This document shows positions 42,977 through 51,927 of a stretch of DNA of 64,000 nt, piece by piece. This stretch comes from a bacterium (GTDB lineage: Bacteria > Margulisbacteria > Marinamargulisbacteria > UBA817 > JABISL01), in assembly GCA_018700055.1 (NCBI GenBank), contig JABISL010000014.1:1-64000 (forward strand), given 5' to 3'. Each line of letters begins with the position of its first letter. Positions within the stretch are counted from its first letter, which is position 1. Below the pieces are notes generated by a model. That model had not been told where the DNA came from and ran no database searches. It saw only the letters and a list, made by a program, of their open reading frames with translations. Position numbers and translations under genes: made by a program.

Positions 42977-44260
42977 ATGAACAAACACACCTTTGGAAGG
43001 GTACTGATGGCTGGGGGGCTAATGTTGCTACTAGCTGGATGTGGCGCCATGCAAGAAACAGTTCGCAATACCATTGGCGCCGACCTTTCCAACTCATCTC
43101 CAAGTAATGGTGGGAGTATAATTAGTCCTGGCGATAGCGTGTTGAGTAACGGTAGTGCTACATGGGGGAGCTTCCGAGGAACGGGCTCCAAGAACACGGG
43201 GCAATCTATATATAATGGGCCTTTAGCGGCAACAGCTACATCAACTGCTTTAAAGACAACCGGTGGTCAGATTTATTCCACAGCAGCTATTAATAACGAT
43301 AATATGCTGTTTTTTGGAAGTACGGACGGCTATGTTTATGGGATTAATCTCATTACGGGATCGGTTAAATGGTCAGAGCCATACGGCGCACAAACAGGGG
43401 ATAAAATTTATGCCTCAGCGGCGATTAATGCGGATGGTAATCTGATATTGGGATCAATGAATGGTAATTTGTATGCGATTTCCCCTGAAACGGGAGGGAT
43501 GATATGGAGCCTTTCAATTCCAGGTGGTGTAAAAGCCTCTGCTGTAACGGACACTGATGGGGTTATCTACGTGGGAAGTAATTCCGGCGTGTTTTATGCA
43601 GTGAGCTCTCAAGGGACGATTATATGGGAATCATCGATAACAAGTTCCTCAATTACTACTGCGGCGGCCTATACTGCAACTACAATATATGTGACCCACG
43701 ATGGGGGAGACTGTGTGGTACTTAATAGGTCTACCGGTGCTATTGTATGGACCTTCAATGTAGGGTCAATTATTAGATCTACACCGACAATTCACACTGA
43801 TGGAAGTATATTGTTTGGTGCAAATAATGGGAATATTTATGCGATTAACCCGAACGGCACGGCTAAATGGTCAGTAGATGTTGGTAGCTATGTGTCTTCA
43901 TCCATTGCAATTGATCCATCTGGGGTAGCGTATGTAGGGATTCAGGATGGAACTGTCCGTGCATTTTACCCCGAAACAGGCGTTCTTAAATGGGAATATC
44001 AATTGGGGTCAAAAGTCACTGGGTCACCAGTTGTTGGGGTGGATGGAACGGTTTATGTGGGTGCCAATAATAAAGTTGTTGGATTAAAGGATGTTAGTGA
44101 TGGGACGAATGCTTACACAGAAGTGTGGATATCTAATGTTTTGGACCCTACAGTAGGCGATGGCTTTCTTTTCAAAGCCTCACCCGTACTCTATCAAGAC
44201 AGACTCTATATTGGCGGTGGGGGATACTCCAGCACGTTTTTTGTTCTTGAGGCAGAATAA
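42977..44260 (+). CDS. PQQ-like beta-propeller outer-membrane lipoprotein
   Basis: 427 aa from the ATG at 42977 (an in-frame ATG at 42956 would precede the signal peptide). The lipoprotein signal peptide has lipobox LLAGC with Cys at residue 22. Repeated PQQ/quinoprotein-like blades follow ('NDNMLFFGSTDGYVYGINLI', 'LILGSMNGNLYAISPETGG', 'ILFGANNGNIYAINPNGT', 'GVAYVGIQDGTVRAFYPETG'), about seven. This resembles BamB, but the blades are more like secreted PQQ-like repeat proteins and there is no other BAM gene nearby. Likely anchored in the outer membrane as a protein-binding scaffold. Confidence 0.8.
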   Translation: MNKHTFGRVLMAGGLMLLLAGCGAMQETVRNTIGADLSNSSPSNGGSIISPGDSVLSNGSATWGSFRGTGSKNTGQSIYNGPLAATATSTALKTTGGQIYSTAAINNDNMLFFGSTDGYVYGINLITGSVKWSEPYGAQTGDKIYASAAINADGNLILGSMNGNLYAISPETGGMIWSLSIPGGVKASAVTDTDGVIYVGSNSGVFYAVSSQGTIIWESSITSSSITTAAAYTATTIYVTHDGGDCVVLNRSTGAIVWTFNVGSIIRSTPTIHTDGSILFGANNGNIYAINPNGTAKWSVDVGSYVSSSIAIDPSGVAYVGIQDGTVRAFYPETGVLKWEYQLGSKVTGSPVVGVDGTVYVGANNKVVGLKDVSDGTNAYTEVWISNVLDPTVGDGFLFKASPVLYQDRLYIGGGGYSSTFFVLEAE

Positions 44261-44296
44261 TCGATTCTTACCCTTTCCACTTCTCCTTTTTCTCCC

Positions 44297-44302
44297 TATA
44301 CT
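44297..44302 (+). promoter_or_regulatory. -10 promoter for leaderless prs
   Basis: TATACT, six-base spacer ATTTCC, then ATG at 44309. Confidence 0.55.
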
Positions 44303-44308
44303 ATTTCC

Positions 44309-45259
44309 ATGCTTGATAACATTCATTTATTCGCCGGTAGTTCTCACCCCGCATTAGGCCAAGCCATTGCCGATCAATTGGGAATTCCACTTGGCAAGAT
44401 TAAGTTATCTAAGTTCAGCTGTAGTGAAAACTACGCTAAGATCGAAGAGTCCATTCGGGGACATGATGTGTATGTCCTTCAAACATGTGGTCAGAACGTA
44501 AATGATGACCTGATGGAATTGTTTATTATCATGGATGCGCTACGCCGCTCTCATGCTAATTCGGTTACTGTGCTTATGCCTCACTATGGATATGCCCGTC
44601 AGGACAAGAAATCAGCCCCTCGTGAGCCAATTTCTGCTCGATTAGTAGCTGACTTGTTGCATGCAGTAGGGTTTAACCGTTTAATCACACTAGACCTTCA
44701 TGCCGATCAGATTCAAGGTTACTTTAATGAGCCTGTAGACCATCTTACGGCCATGCCTTTGTTTATTGATCATTTTAAGAAAAAGAACCTAACGGACCTT
44801 GTTGTTGTTGCACCTGACACGGGTCGTGCCAAGTTTGCTAAGAAATTAGGCGATAAACTAGGTGGAGATCTTGCCATTATGCATAAGACTCGCCCTGATC
44901 ATAATGTGGCTGAGATTGTGAATATCGTTGGCGATGTCAAAGGCAAGACAGTTCTTCTTGTAGACGATATGGTTGATACTGGCGGATCTATTGTATCTGG
45001 GCTAGATACGTTACGTAAGTTTGGTTGTAATGATGAGATCTATTTGGCGACTACCCACCCTGTTTTTTCAGGTCCTGCAGTAGAACGCCTAGCGAACGCT
45101 GGGTTCAAGGAAGTTGTGGCAACTGACTCAATTCCATTGGGACCAGATAAGCGATTCCCAGGGTTAACGGTTCTTAGTATTGCGCCGCTTCTTGCAGAAG
45201 TGATTCGACGTAACGCTGAGCACAAGTCCGTTTCCTCGTTATTTACGTATAGCGTCTAA
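44309..45259 (+). CDS. prs: Ribose-phosphate pyrophosphokinase (PRPP synthetase)
   Basis: 316 aa, normal length. It makes PRPP from ribose 5-phosphate and ATP. N-terminal 'LFAGSSHPALGQAIADQLG'; ATP-binding flexible-loop region 'MPHYGYARQDKKSAPREPIS'; PRPP-binding loop 'VLLVDDMVDTGGSIVSG'. It is followed nine bases later by apt, which consumes PRPP, and it feeds the purM-purN-purH pathway elsewhere in the window. Confidence 0.97.
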   Translation: MLDNIHLFAGSSHPALGQAIADQLGIPLGKIKLSKFSCSENYAKIEESIRGHDVYVLQTCGQNVNDDLMELFIIMDALRRSHANSVTVLMPHYGYARQDKKSAPREPISARLVADLLHAVGFNRLITLDLHADQIQGYFNEPVDHLTAMPLFIDHFKKKNLTDLVVVAPDTGRAKFAKKLGDKLGGDLAIMHKTRPDHNVAEIVNIVGDVKGKTVLLVDDMVDTGGSIVSGLDTLRKFGCNDEIYLATTHPVFSGPAVERLANAGFKEVVATDSIPLGPDKRFPGLTVLSIAPLLAEVIRRNAEHKSVSSLFTYSV

Positions 45260-45268
45260 CGCTGAGGT

Positions 45269-45781
45269 ATGGATCTCAAATCACTGATTCGAGATATTCC
45301 GGATTTTCCCAAGCCTGGGATCATATTCAAGGATATTACGCCCATACTTAAGAGTCCCGAAGCGATTCAGTATTGTATAGATGCTTTAGCAGCACCTCAT
45401 ATGAACCAATCCATTGATTATGTTGTTGGTATTGAGAGTAGGGGGTTCTTATTTGGACCTGCGATTGCTGCCAAGTTAGGCGCGGGATTTATTCCTGTTC
45501 GTAAAAGAGGCAAGCTTCCACATCGTACACGAGTCGTTAACTATGACTTGGAATATGGATCAGATTCCCTCGAGATCCATGAAGATGCGATTGAAGCCAA
45601 CTCGCGACTCTTACTTACGGATGACCTTCTTGCAACGGGTGGGACAATGAAGGCTACTATTGAGTTGGTGACGCCATTCAGTCCTCATATCGTAGGTGTT
45701 TCGTTACTTGTGGAGCTTGCTTTTCTAAATGGATCTGCTCAGCTCGACAATATACCGATTCATTCTTTGGTTCAGTACTAG
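45269..45781 (+). CDS. apt: Adenine phosphoribosyltransferase
   Basis: 170 aa, normal length. It salvages adenine to AMP using PRPP. 'MDLKSLIRDIPDFPKPGIIF' is the classical APRT N-terminus; 'YVVGIESRGFLFGPAIA' and the PRPP motif 'RLLLTDDLLATGGTMKA' are present. GAGGT lies directly upstream of the ATG. Operon partner of prs; an unknown gene starts two bases after its stop. Confidence 0.96.
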   Translation: MDLKSLIRDIPDFPKPGIIFKDITPILKSPEAIQYCIDALAAPHMNQSIDYVVGIESRGFLFGPAIAAKLGAGFIPVRKRGKLPHRTRVVNYDLEYGSDSLEIHEDAIEANSRLLLTDDLLATGGTMKATIELVTPFSPHIVGVSLLVELAFLNGSAQLDNIPIHSLVQY

Positions 45782-45783
45782 AT

Positions 45784-46248
45784 ATGAGTGAGAGGTATTC
45801 TATTTTACCAAAGGAACCTAGCATAGGGGGCGGATATGTAAGAGGGCAGGGTAATTTGCTCAAGGCAGACATGGGGTCTTATAGACGTAAAAAGACTGCA
45901 GAAGCCTCTATGTCAAATAATTTTATGGGCGTTCAGAATGGAGATCCGAAAGAGTCTTGGGCTACACCTACATTGGATCGATATTTTGGAAACCCGACAC
46001 CACAAACACTTCCCCTTGATGCACCAGTCAAAGTTTCTGCACTTAATCAGACCAATGTCAGAAGGGTAGTTGTTTCAGGTGCTAGAATCGCGTACCAAAC
46101 ACCACCAAGTACAGCTCTGTGCGATACCCAATCTGAGTCATCAAATGAATCAAGCCCAGGCTCACAGAAAGGGACTTATGTGGCAGGTTTATCGGATGCC
46201 TTGGATAAAATGGTTACCGGTCCTTCCCCAGACTCTGAGAGATATTAG
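45784..46248 (+). CDS. Unknown, probably disordered protein
   Basis: 154 aa, starting two bases after apt, so probably translated as part of the prs-apt transcript. The sequence is rich in Ser, Pro, Thr, Gln, Asn and Gly ('LCDTQSESSNESSPGSQKG'), has no signal peptide and only short ordered-looking pieces ('NVRRVVVSGARIAYQ', 'GLSDALDKMVTG'). No family recognised. It resembles in style the proteins at 46389, 47142 and 49387. A position in a nucleotide-salvage operon does not by itself imply a role there. Confidence 0.55.
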   Translation: MSERYSILPKEPSIGGGYVRGQGNLLKADMGSYRRKKTAEASMSNNFMGVQNGDPKESWATPTLDRYFGNPTPQTLPLDAPVKVSALNQTNVRRVVVSGARIAYQTPPSTALCDTQSESSNESSPGSQKGTYVAGLSDALDKMVTGPSPDSERY

Positions 46249-46352
46249 ACTATATTTAAATAAATGAACTAGCAATACGGCAAAAAGGTATTCTTCAAAA
46301 ATTAAGTGAAATACGCCCCGTCTCCAGTTCGATATAGTACTAGTAAATCAGC

Positions 46353-46369
46353 GCCTGAATACTTCAGGC
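46353..46369. promoter_or_regulatory. Perfect palindrome upstream of gene at 46389
   Basis: GCCTGAATACTTCAGGC: seven-base arms around TAC. It lies between a TATAGT -10-like box (46333-46338) and the ATG at 46389, so it is placed as an operator or a 5'-leader hairpin would be. No T-run follows, so it is not a terminator. Confidence 0.35.
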
Positions 46370-46388
46370 ATACATTGGAGACAATATT

Positions 46389-47003
46389 ATGGAAAGCTAT
46401 TCGTTTAAAACAGGGGGAAGTACTCGCTCAACTAACTGGGCCAGTCAAAAGCCAAGAGTTAGTTCACCTCAACACCAAGAGCCGAGTAATCAGCCTAATT
46501 GGAAAGAAGCTAAGAGACCAACGAACATTTTGGGAAGAAATGGCAAATTATCAATAGATACTAATTTTGAGATTAATTCGGATCAAACGAAACTTTATGG
46601 AAACAGCCAAGTTGGCATTAGAAGAGCATATTCAAATCAAGGGTTAGCTTATGATAATGAAACGGATGGAAGACTATTAAGAAGAGATATGAATAAACAT
46701 CCATATGGAATGTCACCTCTAGTTAATTCAGGGAATGCACTTGGGCGCCCACCATTGCCATCGACCGCACAACAAGATGATGATGCATTAGATATAGAAG
46801 TCGCAGAGTACAATTCAACAGTCACGAGACGAGTTGGATCGCCGCAAGAGGCTTATGTAAATAGAGGTGTACAGCCAAAGCCTGTAGATACATTAGCTCG
46901 ACTAGTCGCCGGTATGGTTGTTGATACCGCCGCGGGCAACGTAAGTGCGAGCAATATTCCTAAAGGGCCCTCGAGTGATTCACTAGATGAATTCATGAGC
47001 TAA
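46389..47003 (+). CDS. Unknown, probably disordered protein
   Basis: 204 aa. N-terminus 'MESYSFKTGGSTRSTNWAS', long polar, Asn/Ser/Gln-rich body, one hydrophobic helix-like patch near the C-terminus ('PVDTLARLVAGMVVDTAAG') and end 'SSDSLDEFMS'. No signal peptide, Cys or recognised domain. GGAG lies about ten bases before the ATG. The bases just before and after the start (AATATTATGGAAA) are the same as at 47142, suggesting common origin or a shared translation signal. An overlapping frame (46306-46557) is a less likely alternative. Confidence 0.55.
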   Translation: MESYSFKTGGSTRSTNWASQKPRVSSPQHQEPSNQPNWKEAKRPTNILGRNGKLSIDTNFEINSDQTKLYGNSQVGIRRAYSNQGLAYDNETDGRLLRRDMNKHPYGMSPLVNSGNALGRPPLPSTAQQDDDALDIEVAEYNSTVTRRVGSPQEAYVNRGVQPKPVDTLARLVAGMVVDTAAGNVSASNIPKGPSSDSLDEFMS

Positions 47004-47108
47004 GGTAGTCAGACTTTGATAGTAATTGCGTATCTCATATTTTACTAAAATAAAATAAAGTGAAATATTCCCTATCCAATGTACGTTAAGTAATAAGGAC
47101 CAAAATCT

Positions 47109-47114
47109 TATACT
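47109..47114 (+). promoter_or_regulatory. Putative -10 box for gene at 47142
   Basis: TATACT, 27 bases before the ATG, in an AT-rich gap. This predicts a short leader of about 20 bases without a strong Shine-Dalgarno site. Confidence 0.4.
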
Positions 47115-47141
47115 TATTATTACAACAAATCAGAGAATATT

Positions 47142-47627
47142 ATGGAAAATTTTTCACCAAAATTAGGTATTGCCGCACCCACAGGAAATTATGGACAATC
47201 AAACAGGCAGGGGTTTGCAACTACAAACCACGGAACAATACGTGGAAGAGAAAGGCGACAAACGTTTGTCGGAGATGCTTATAATAAGAAGGATCTTCCG
47301 CCACGAGCTGAGGGTACTATGGCTCAATCTTCCTTAATGAGACTCTCTGGGACCATGAGTATGGATAATATACCGAGATCTAGAAGTCAGTCGCCAGATA
47401 ACTATTCAGATAAGTGGGTGAATATGAAGCTCGTAAATGGAGGAGCTGCGCTATCATCTCAGATGGATTCGCTTTCAACTCAGATGATCTCAAGTAATCC
47501 TACGCGTAGAAATGTAACACCAACGTCAGGATCCAGCTCGCCAGCATTCACATTAGTCGATTTTGAGGACTCGTTGAGTGCAGCGATGAAGCCCAACCCC
47601 AACAGAGAAACACCGACAACACATTAA
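47142..47627 (+). CDS. Unknown, probably disordered protein
   Basis: 161 aa. 'MENFSPKLGIAAPTGNYGQ' start, Arg/Ser/Asn/Gln-rich body ('GTIRGRERRQTFVGD', 'IPRSRSQSPDNYSDKWVNM'), end 'FTLVDFEDSLSAAMKPNPNR' plus a Thr-rich tail. No signal peptide, transmembrane segment or known domain. It shares its start context and overall composition with the gene at 46389. A strong bidirectional terminator follows. Confidence 0.55.
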   Translation: MENFSPKLGIAAPTGNYGQSNRQGFATTNHGTIRGRERRQTFVGDAYNKKDLPPRAEGTMAQSSLMRLSGTMSMDNIPRSRSQSPDNYSDKWVNMKLVNGGAALSSQMDSLSTQMISSNPTRRNVTPTSGSSSPAFTLVDFEDSLSAAMKPNPNRETPTTH

Positions 47628-47652
47628 TCAGATTCGATTCTCATAATCAAAT

Positions 47653-47686
47653 AAAAAACCCGGCTATCACTAGCCGGGTTTTTTTT
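47653..47686. terminator. Bidirectional intrinsic terminator
   Basis: Perfect 10-bp stem AACCCGGCTA / TAGCCGGGTT with loop TCAC (47657-47680), a run of A before it and eight T after it. It serves the unknown gene at 47142 on the plus strand and pckA on the minus strand. Confidence 0.93.
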
Positions 47687-47712
47687 GTCTATTTAACTTA
47701 GTTGAAAAAAAC

Positions 47713-49344
47713 TTAAAGAACAGTTCCTAAAGATTTTCCGATCTCAGTTGTAGTGAATTTTTTGAAGTTGTCACGGAACAATTGAGCCAGTTTTTGAGCA
47801 GTTGCTTCAAACGCATCTTCGTCTTTCCAGCTGTTACGAGGACGTAAGATTTCTGAAGGGACATTAGGAACAGCTTTAGGAATTTCGAATTTGAATATTT
47901 CAGTGTTCTCAAATCCACCGTCAGCCAAAGATCCATCCAAGATCGCATCAATGATGGAGCGTGTGTACTTAAGAGAGATACGCGATCCAACGCCATACGC
48001 GCCACCGATCCAGCCAGTGTTAACCAAATATGCCTCAGAATCATGTTCATCCATTTTTTCTCCTAAGATCTCAGCATACTGAGTAGGGTGGAGAAGAAGG
48101 AACGGTTTTCCGAAACAAGCAGAGAATGTAGCTGTTGGTTCAACAACACCCAACTCTGTTCCTGGAATCTTAGCGGTATAACCAGCAAGGTACTGATACA
48201 TCGCTTGTTCTTTACTTAGTTTGGATACTGGTGGAAGTACACCGTATGCATCACAGGTTAAGAAGATGATCTTCTTTGGGTGTGTTCCCTTAGAGATAGG
48301 TTTGACGATGTTTTCGATATGTTCAATCGGGTAGGAGACACGTGTGTTCTCTGTTTTGCTACCAGAATCAAAGTCGATAACCCCAGTTTCTGTATTAATA
48401 TCAACGTTTTCTAGCAATGCATTCTTACGAATCGCTTTGTAGATGTCAGGCTCTTTTTCAGCAGAAAGGTTAATGGTCTTCGCATAACATCCACCTTCAA
48501 AGTTGAAGATCCCTTGATCATCCCATCCATGCTCATCGTCACCGATCAAAGCACGCTTAGGGTCAGCAGATAATGTTGTTTTTCCTGTTCCAGAAAGACC
48601 AAAGAACAATGCGGTGTCACCGGCTTGTCCTTGGTTAGCTGAACAATGAAATGCACCGATGCCTTTTAGAGGTAGAAAGTAGTTCATAATTGAGAAGATG
48701 CCTTTTTTGATCTCCCCACCGTACCAAGTACCACCAATGACAGTCATACGCTCAGTCACATTAAATGCACCAAACACTTCGCTTCTTAGGCCGTACTTTT
48801 CGAATTCCTTACAGCTTGTCTTACAAGCATTAAGAATTGTCCAATCTGGCTTGAAGTTAGCAAGCTCAGCTTCTGTAGGACGGATGAACATGTTTTTGAA
48901 GAAATGTGCCATCCATGCGACTTCAGTTACCAAACGAACAGATAGTCTTGTAGAATCGTTCGCCCCACAAAACCCGTCCATAACGTATAGCTTTTTTCCA
49001 TTTAGCTGTGTAATGGAGATTTCTTTTAGATGATCCCACGCTTCTGTCGACAAAGGCTTGTTGTCAGATCCATCATCATTCCACCATACGGAGTCTTTAG
49101 TGTTTTCATCCAATACAATGTACTTGTCATTAGGAGAGCGACCAGTGAACTTACCAGTGTCTACTGCGACAGCGCCTAAATCGGATACAAATCCTTTCGC
49201 ATAGCCTTCTTGTGCAGGATCCGTTTCATGGTCATAAATAGCGTCGTAACTAAGGTTGTGATAAATAGCCTCAGAGTCAGTAAACCCGATTGAATTTAGG
49301 TTTAAAGAATCTATCGTTGATGAATTAATAGTAGATGCAGTCAT
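47713..49344 (-). CDS. pckA: Phosphoenolpyruvate carboxykinase (ATP)
   Basis: 543 aa, normal length. It catalyses oxaloacetate + ATP to PEP + CO2 + ADP for gluconeogenesis. P-loop '[14 protein letters not shown]', metal site '[11 protein letters not shown]', '[11 protein letters not shown]', and '[12 protein letters not shown]' for oxaloacetate binding mark the ATP-type enzyme. AAAGGAG lies seven bases before the ATG, with a TAAAAT -10-like box at 49378-49383. Together with acs (61681) it allows growth on acetate-type substrates to feed PEP, provided a glyoxylate-type route exists elsewhere. Confidence 0.98.
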   Translation of the reverse strand: MTASTINSSTIDSLNLNSIGFTDSEAIYHNLSYDAIYDHETDPAQEGYAKGFVSDLGAVAVDTGKFTGRSPNDKYIVLDENTKDSVWWNDDGSDNKPLSTEAWDHLKEISITQLNGKKLYVMDGFCGANDSTRLSVRLVTEVAWMAHFFKNMFIRPTEAELANFKPDWTILNACKTSCKEFEKYGLRSEVFGAFNVTERMTVIGGTWYGGEIKKGIFSIMNYFLPLKGIGAFHCSANQGQAGDTALFFGLSGTGKTTLSADPKRALIGDDEHGWDDQGIFNFEGGCYAKTINLSAEKEPDIYKAIRKNALLENVDINTETGVIDFDSGSKTENTRVSYPIEHIENIVKPISKGTHPKKIIFLTCDAYGVLPPVSKLSKEQAMYQYLAGYTAKIPGTELGVVEPTATFSACFGKPFLLLHPTQYAEILGEKMDEHDSEAYLVNTGWIGGAYGVGSRISLKYTRSIIDAILDGSLADGGFENTEIFKFEIPKAVPNVPSEILRPRNSWKDEDAFEATAQKLAQLFRDNFKKFTTTEIGKSLGTVL

Positions 49345-49377
49345 TGTGGTCTCCTTTTATCGAAAAAAAGTGACCTC

Positions 49378-49383
49378 ATTTTA
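49378..49383 (-). promoter_or_regulatory. Putative -10 box for pckA
   Basis: TAAAAT on the minus strand, 33 bases before the ATG. The leader carries a strong AAAGGAG site, so pckA is of the leadered class. Confidence 0.4.
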
Positions 49384-49386
49384 CCC

Positions 49387-49581
49387 TTAAGCGAAGTTTT
49401 GGGCAATGCCATAGCCATTTGCGTTGAATTGCATGTTATTTGCAGGTTGGTAATCCACCTCTGGAAGTGTGTGATTTTTTTGATGCATCTGTATTCGATA
49501 TGCACCCGCATCGATTGGAATTGCCTTAGGCACAGATTGGTTTCCCCCATAATGTACAGCTGGTTTTTCATTGCTAATCAT
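49387..49581 (-). CDS. Small unknown protein, probably disordered
   Basis: 64 aa, 42 bp upstream of pckA on the same strand. The ATG at 49581 has GAGGG eight bases upstream and a TATATT box (49611-49616) before that, and the composition (Asn, Gln, Pro, Tyr, Ala; 'MISNEKPAVHYGGNQSVPKA', end 'FNANGYGIAQNFA') is like the other disordered proteins here. No signal peptide or motif. An overlapping frame (49341-49571) is a shadow. Moderate confidence because of the length. Confidence 0.5.
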   Translation of the reverse strand: MISNEKPAVHYGGNQSVPKAIPIDAGAYRIQMHQKNHTLPEVDYQPANNMQFNANGYGIAQNFA

Positions 49582-49610
49582 CTCAATATCCCTCTTCTAA
49601 TTTCCCCAAT

Positions 49611-49616
49611 AATATA
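49611..49616 (-). promoter_or_regulatory. Putative -10 box for small gene at 49387
   Basis: TATATT on the minus strand, 29 bases before the ATG at 49581, with GAGGG in the leader. Confidence 0.35.
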
Positions 49617-49680
49617 ACCCCCTGAACACCTATATAAACGGGGGAAAGCTAAAAACTAATGTAACGAAAAGTTTTGATGC

Positions 49681-49718
49681 ATATTAAGCCCTTCAGGTGA
49701 GTGCGGAGCTGGATCTAA
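49681..49718 (+). repeat. Dispersed intergenic repeat, copy 2
   Basis: ATATTAAGCCC then TTCAGGTGAG then GGAGCTGGATCT. It aligns with the copy at 51928-51961 over about 33 positions with roughly three quarters identity by eye. It sits immediately upstream of the recD2 -10 box. Confidence 0.4.
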
Positions 49719-49723
49719 TATAG

Positions 49724-49729
49724 TAAAAT
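49724..49729 (+). promoter_or_regulatory. -10 promoter for leaderless recD2
   Basis: TAAAAT, six-base spacer AGGCCC, then ATG at 49736. Confidence 0.5.
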
Positions 49730-49735
49730 AGGCCC

Positions 49736-51907
49736 ATGCCACAGCTCGAAGGACGTGTAGTTGGAATAACCTTTCGTAACTCTGAAAATGGATTTTCGGT
49801 GATTAAGGTGCAATCGGATTCACGTCCCAAACCAGTAATTGTGGTGGGTGTTTTTGCCATGGTCCAAGAAGGTGAAGAGATTGTTGCTGAAGGAGAGTGG
49901 GGGACTCATCCCAATCATGGCGAACAGTTTCAGGCCAAGACATATACCACACGCCCACCTAACTCTTTAGAAGCGATAGAGCAGTTTCTTTCCTCTAAAT
50001 GGGTCAAAGGCATCGGGCCCGTTTATGCCGAAAAGATTGTTACGCATTTTGGAATGGATACCCTTGAGGTTTTGGATAACGAACCAGAGCGACTCAAGGA
50101 AGTTAAAGGGCTGGGAAAAAAACGTCGCGATATGCTCCAAGAGTCATGGTCGTCTCAAAGAAGTATTCGCCAACTATTAATATTTCTCCAAGAAGCCCAA
50201 TTGGGACTACATCTGGCGCAACGGATCCATCAAACACTTGGAGAGAACGCCGTGGCACTGATCCGAGAAAACCCGTATCGATTAATCGATCAGATATGGG
50301 GAATTGGATTCCATAAGGCGGACCAATTAGCTCAAAAACAAGGACTTACAGAGGATCATCCAGAAAGAGTTCAGGCCGGAATACGGTTCATATTGCAACA
50401 AGCATCCGGGAATGGACATACCTGCTTATCTGAAGAAAAAACGTTGAGAGATACGTCGCAACTGCTTGCCGTAGCGCCACCACCGGTTCAATCCCAAATA
50501 GAAGGGATGTGTCAGTCCAAAGAGTTGATTAAGAAAAGCCTGCCGGCACGACGAGATAGTCCTCACAATCTGGTGCCTTATTTATTTCTTAAGCATTTGT
50601 TCAGAGCTGAGGAACGTATTCGGGCTGATCTAAGTCGAATCCTGACCTTTCAGTTACCAATTCAAAGCCTTCCCGTAGATACTTTTCTGACCGATTGGCA
50701 GAGGATTCATAAACTCATGTTCTCTGAAGATCAAAAAGCCGCTCTGAATCAAGCATTAACTGAAAAGGTAAGTATCATCACTGGGGGGCCAGGAACGGGG
50801 AAAAGTACCTTGCTGAGGGCCTTAGTGGAAGGGTTTTCCTCTCAAGAGAAAAAACTAAAGCTCATGGCACCTACCGGGAGAGCTGCTAAGCGGATTACTG
50901 AAATCACCGGCCTGGGAGCGAGTACAATTCACAGTGCACTAGAGTTTAATCATCAAACATGCCATTGGAAGCATAATAAGGATCAGCCGATTGCTTGTGA
51001 TGGGGTCATTGTTGATGAGATGAGTATGGTTGATACCTCGTTAATGGCCTCGCTATTGGATGCTATTCCTGATACTGCACGTGTGATATTTATTGGTGAT
51101 GCGGACCAATTACCAAGTGTGGGGCCAGGTAATGTCTTAGCCGATATGATTAATAGTGAGACGATTCCGTGCATCCGACTCCAGACGGTGTTTCGTCAGA
51201 GCCAAGACTCTCAAATCATTGGTTATGCGCATACCATTCGCCAAGGGCAGATTCCGCATTGGCAGACTCGAAAAGAAGGAGACTTCTTTATATTAGAATC
51301 TGAAAATGCGTCAGATGTAGCTAAGATAATAGGGGATCTAGTAACAGAGCGATTACCTAAGGCCTACGGCATCAAACCGTTAACAGATATCCAAGTACTT
51401 ACGCCTATGAATAAGGGCGATCTAGGAACCGTTGAACTGAATAAACAGCTTCAGGCACGGTTGAATCCAGGCAAAAAAGGGATTCCCAACAAAGGGCAGT
51501 TAATGACAGTGGGTGATAAGGTCATTCAGCTCCGCAATAACTACACCAAAGAAGTATTGAATGGCGATATGGGATTCATCACTGATATTAATAAGGAAGA
51601 TGAAATTCTAACGGTGACCTATGATGATCGAGAGATTGAATATGAGGCCTCAGATTGGAATGAGATTCAATTGGCTTACGCGGTCACTGTTCACAAGTTT
51701 CAGGGGTCCGAAGTCCCGTTTGTAGTGATGCCGATCCATCCGTCCCAGGCCATTATGCTCACTCGAAATCTACTCTATACGGCGATTACACGAGCGAAGA
51801 AGCATGTTGTTCTAGTCGGGCACAAAGCCGCGATCAACAGAGCGATTCAAAACACTCGAACACTGTTCCGCTGGACCGGGTTACAGAGTCAGTTACGTGG
51901 CGAGTAA
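49736..51907 (+). CDS. recD2: RecD2-type 5'-3' DNA helicase
   Basis: 723 aa, normal for RecD2 (YrrC), the RecBC-independent SF1B helicase. The N-terminal OB-like domain 'GRVVGITFRNSENGFSVIKV' and helix-hairpin-helix region ('KWVKGIGPVYAEKIV', 'EVKGLGKKRRDM') distinguish it from RecD of RecBCD. Motor motifs: Walker A 'GGPGTGKSTLL' near residue 350, 'APTGRAAKRI', Walker B-like 'VDEMSMVD', 'IGDADQLPSVGPG', and motif V/VI 'AYAVTVHKFQGSEVP' with 'LLYTAITRAKK'. Flanked on both sides by copies of the intergenic repeat. Confidence 0.95.
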   Translation: MPQLEGRVVGITFRNSENGFSVIKVQSDSRPKPVIVVGVFAMVQEGEEIVAEGEWGTHPNHGEQFQAKTYTTRPPNSLEAIEQFLSSKWVKGIGPVYAEKIVTHFGMDTLEVLDNEPERLKEVKGLGKKRRDMLQESWSSQRSIRQLLIFLQEAQLGLHLAQRIHQTLGENAVALIRENPYRLIDQIWGIGFHKADQLAQKQGLTEDHPERVQAGIRFILQQASGNGHTCLSEEKTLRDTSQLLAVAPPPVQSQIEGMCQSKELIKKSLPARRDSPHNLVPYLFLKHLFRAEERIRADLSRILTFQLPIQSLPVDTFLTDWQRIHKLMFSEDQKAALNQALTEKVSIITGGPGTGKSTLLRALVEGFSSQEKKLKLMAPTGRAAKRITEITGLGASTIHSALEFNHQTCHWKHNKDQPIACDGVIVDEMSMVDTSLMASLLDAIPDTARVIFIGDADQLPSVGPGNVLADMINSETIPCIRLQTVFRQSQDSQIIGYAHTIRQGQIPHWQTRKEGDFFILESENASDVAKIIGDLVTERLPKAYGIKPLTDIQVLTPMNKGDLGTVELNKQLQARLNPGKKGIPNKGQLMTVGDKVIQLRNNYTKEVLNGDMGFITDINKEDEILTVTYDDREIEYEASDWNEIQLAYAVTVHKFQGSEVPFVVMPIHPSQAIMLTRNLLYTAITRAKKHVVLVGHKAAINRAIQNTRTLFRWTGLQSQLRGE

Positions 51908-51927
51908 ATAATAGCCGAAGCACAAAA

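Noticed and set aside
46306-46557. Alternative 83-aa frame overlapping the gene at 46389
   Set aside because: It overlaps the palindrome region and most of its length is a shadow of the longer frame; the latter has a better start context.
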